Part shown: in pieces, positions 14,653 to 15,017 of the stretch
Numbering within the stretch: position 1 is the first letter of the stretch
Layout of the letters: each line of letters begins with the position of its first letter
Position numbers and translations under genes: made by a program
Notes under the pieces: generated by a model
The model's database searches: none
Told to the model about the DNA's origin: nothing
What the model saw: the letters and a program-made list of their open reading frames with translations, nothing else
NCBI GenBank assembly: GCA_015062635.1
Contig: SUUF01000047.1
Location: 1-15,017, forward strand
Reading direction: 5' to 3'
Origin: Coriobacteriaceae bacterium
Lineage (GTDB): Bacteria > Actinomycetota > Coriobacteriia > Coriobacteriales > Eggerthellaceae
Length of the DNA: 15,017 nucleotides

Positions 14653-15017
14653 ATGTCCCTTGAGCACATCCTGAAGACCGATCCCGCAGTGGCCGATGCG
14701 ATTCGCCAGGAGCTGACGCGCCAGCGTGACAGCATCGAGCTCATCGCATCCGAGAACTTCACGTCTCCCTCGGTGATGGAGGCCGTTGGCAGCGTTCTCA
14801 CCAACAAGTATGCCGAGGGATATCCGGGCAAGCGCTACTATGGCGGCTGCGAGAAGGTCGACATCGTCGAAGAGCTGGCGCGCGAGCGCGCGAAGCAGGT
14901 TTTCGGCTGCAAGTTCGCCAACGTCCAGCCGCATTCGGGCGCGAATGCGAATTCCTGCGCGTACCAGGCGCTCATCAAGCCGGGCGATGTGGTTATGGGA
15001 ATGTCGCTCGAGCAGGG
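14653..15017 (+). CDS. glyA: Serine hydroxymethyltransferase, 5' part
   Basis: GlyA is the PLP enzyme that converts serine and tetrahydrofolate to glycine and 5,10-methylene-THF, the main one-carbon source of the cell. Only the first 121 codons are in the window; the frame is open at the edge. The N-terminal blocks are unmistakable: 'SIELIASENFTSPSVMEAVGS' (residues 27-47), 'LTNKYAEGYPGKRYYGGCE' (49-67) and 'FANVQPHSGANANSCAYQAL' (88-107). The PLP-binding lysine lies beyond the edge. AAGGAGA (14639-14645) precedes the ATG by 7 nt. It follows rpiB, an order found in many Gram-positive genomes. Confidence 0.96.
   Translation, partial: MSLEHILKTDPAVADAIRQELTRQRDSIELIASENFTSPSVMEAVGSVLTNKYAEGYPGKRYYGGCEKVDIVEELARERAKQVFGCKFANVQPHSGANANSCAYQALIKPGDVVMGMSLEQ

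Overview
This window is a high-GC chromosomal segment, most likely from an anaerobic actinobacterium of the Coriobacteriia (Eggerthellaceae-like). Three things suggest this: the protein style (ClpC with a UVR linker and no McsA/McsB/CtsR neighbours), an XRE-like protein of a type common in gut Firmicutes and Coriobacteriia, and secreted K-rich QxVxG proteins. The taxonomic assignment is inference; there is no rRNA or tRNA in the window to anchor it.

Layout. (1) 1-327, minus strand: the 5' part of an XRE/HTH-type regulator, divergent from a + strand membrane/envelope protein (498-1643). (2) 1868-4444: clpC, the AAA+ unfoldase of the ClpCP protease, ended by a clear intrinsic terminator. (3) 4613-6012: ispD-ispF, two steps of the MEP isoprenoid pathway, 2 nt apart; IspD has an unusual N-terminal extension. 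(4) 6222-7715: cysS, with its own upstream region. (5) 7716-9338: the least ordinary part. A 31-bp hairpin repeat occurs twice as exact reverse complements (7752-7782 and 9283-9313). The pair brackets a gene-poor stretch with a 31-bp-period tandem repeat array (8020-8143, plus an inverted copy) and a gene for a secreted, lysine-rich protein made of two cystatin-like QxVxG domains (8462-9208). (6) 9339-10127, minus strand: a membrane-anchored J-domain protein, possibly read from a leaderless mRNA. (7) 10358-12383: a UPF0104/YbhN-like flippase-type membrane protein followed 1 nt later by the tRNA threonylcarbamoyladenosine gene tsaC/ywlC. (8) 12486-13979: glycerol kinase. (9) 14161-15017: rpiB and the 5' part of glyA, a pairing also familiar in the Firmicutes ywlC-rpiB-glyA neighbourhood.

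Most genes are housekeeping: protein quality control, isoprenoid precursors, tRNA charging and modification, pentose phosphate and one-carbon metabolism. The accessory interest is concentrated between 7716 and 9338. Long antisense open frames opposite clpC, cysS, the flippase-like gene and glpK are composition shadows and were left out.
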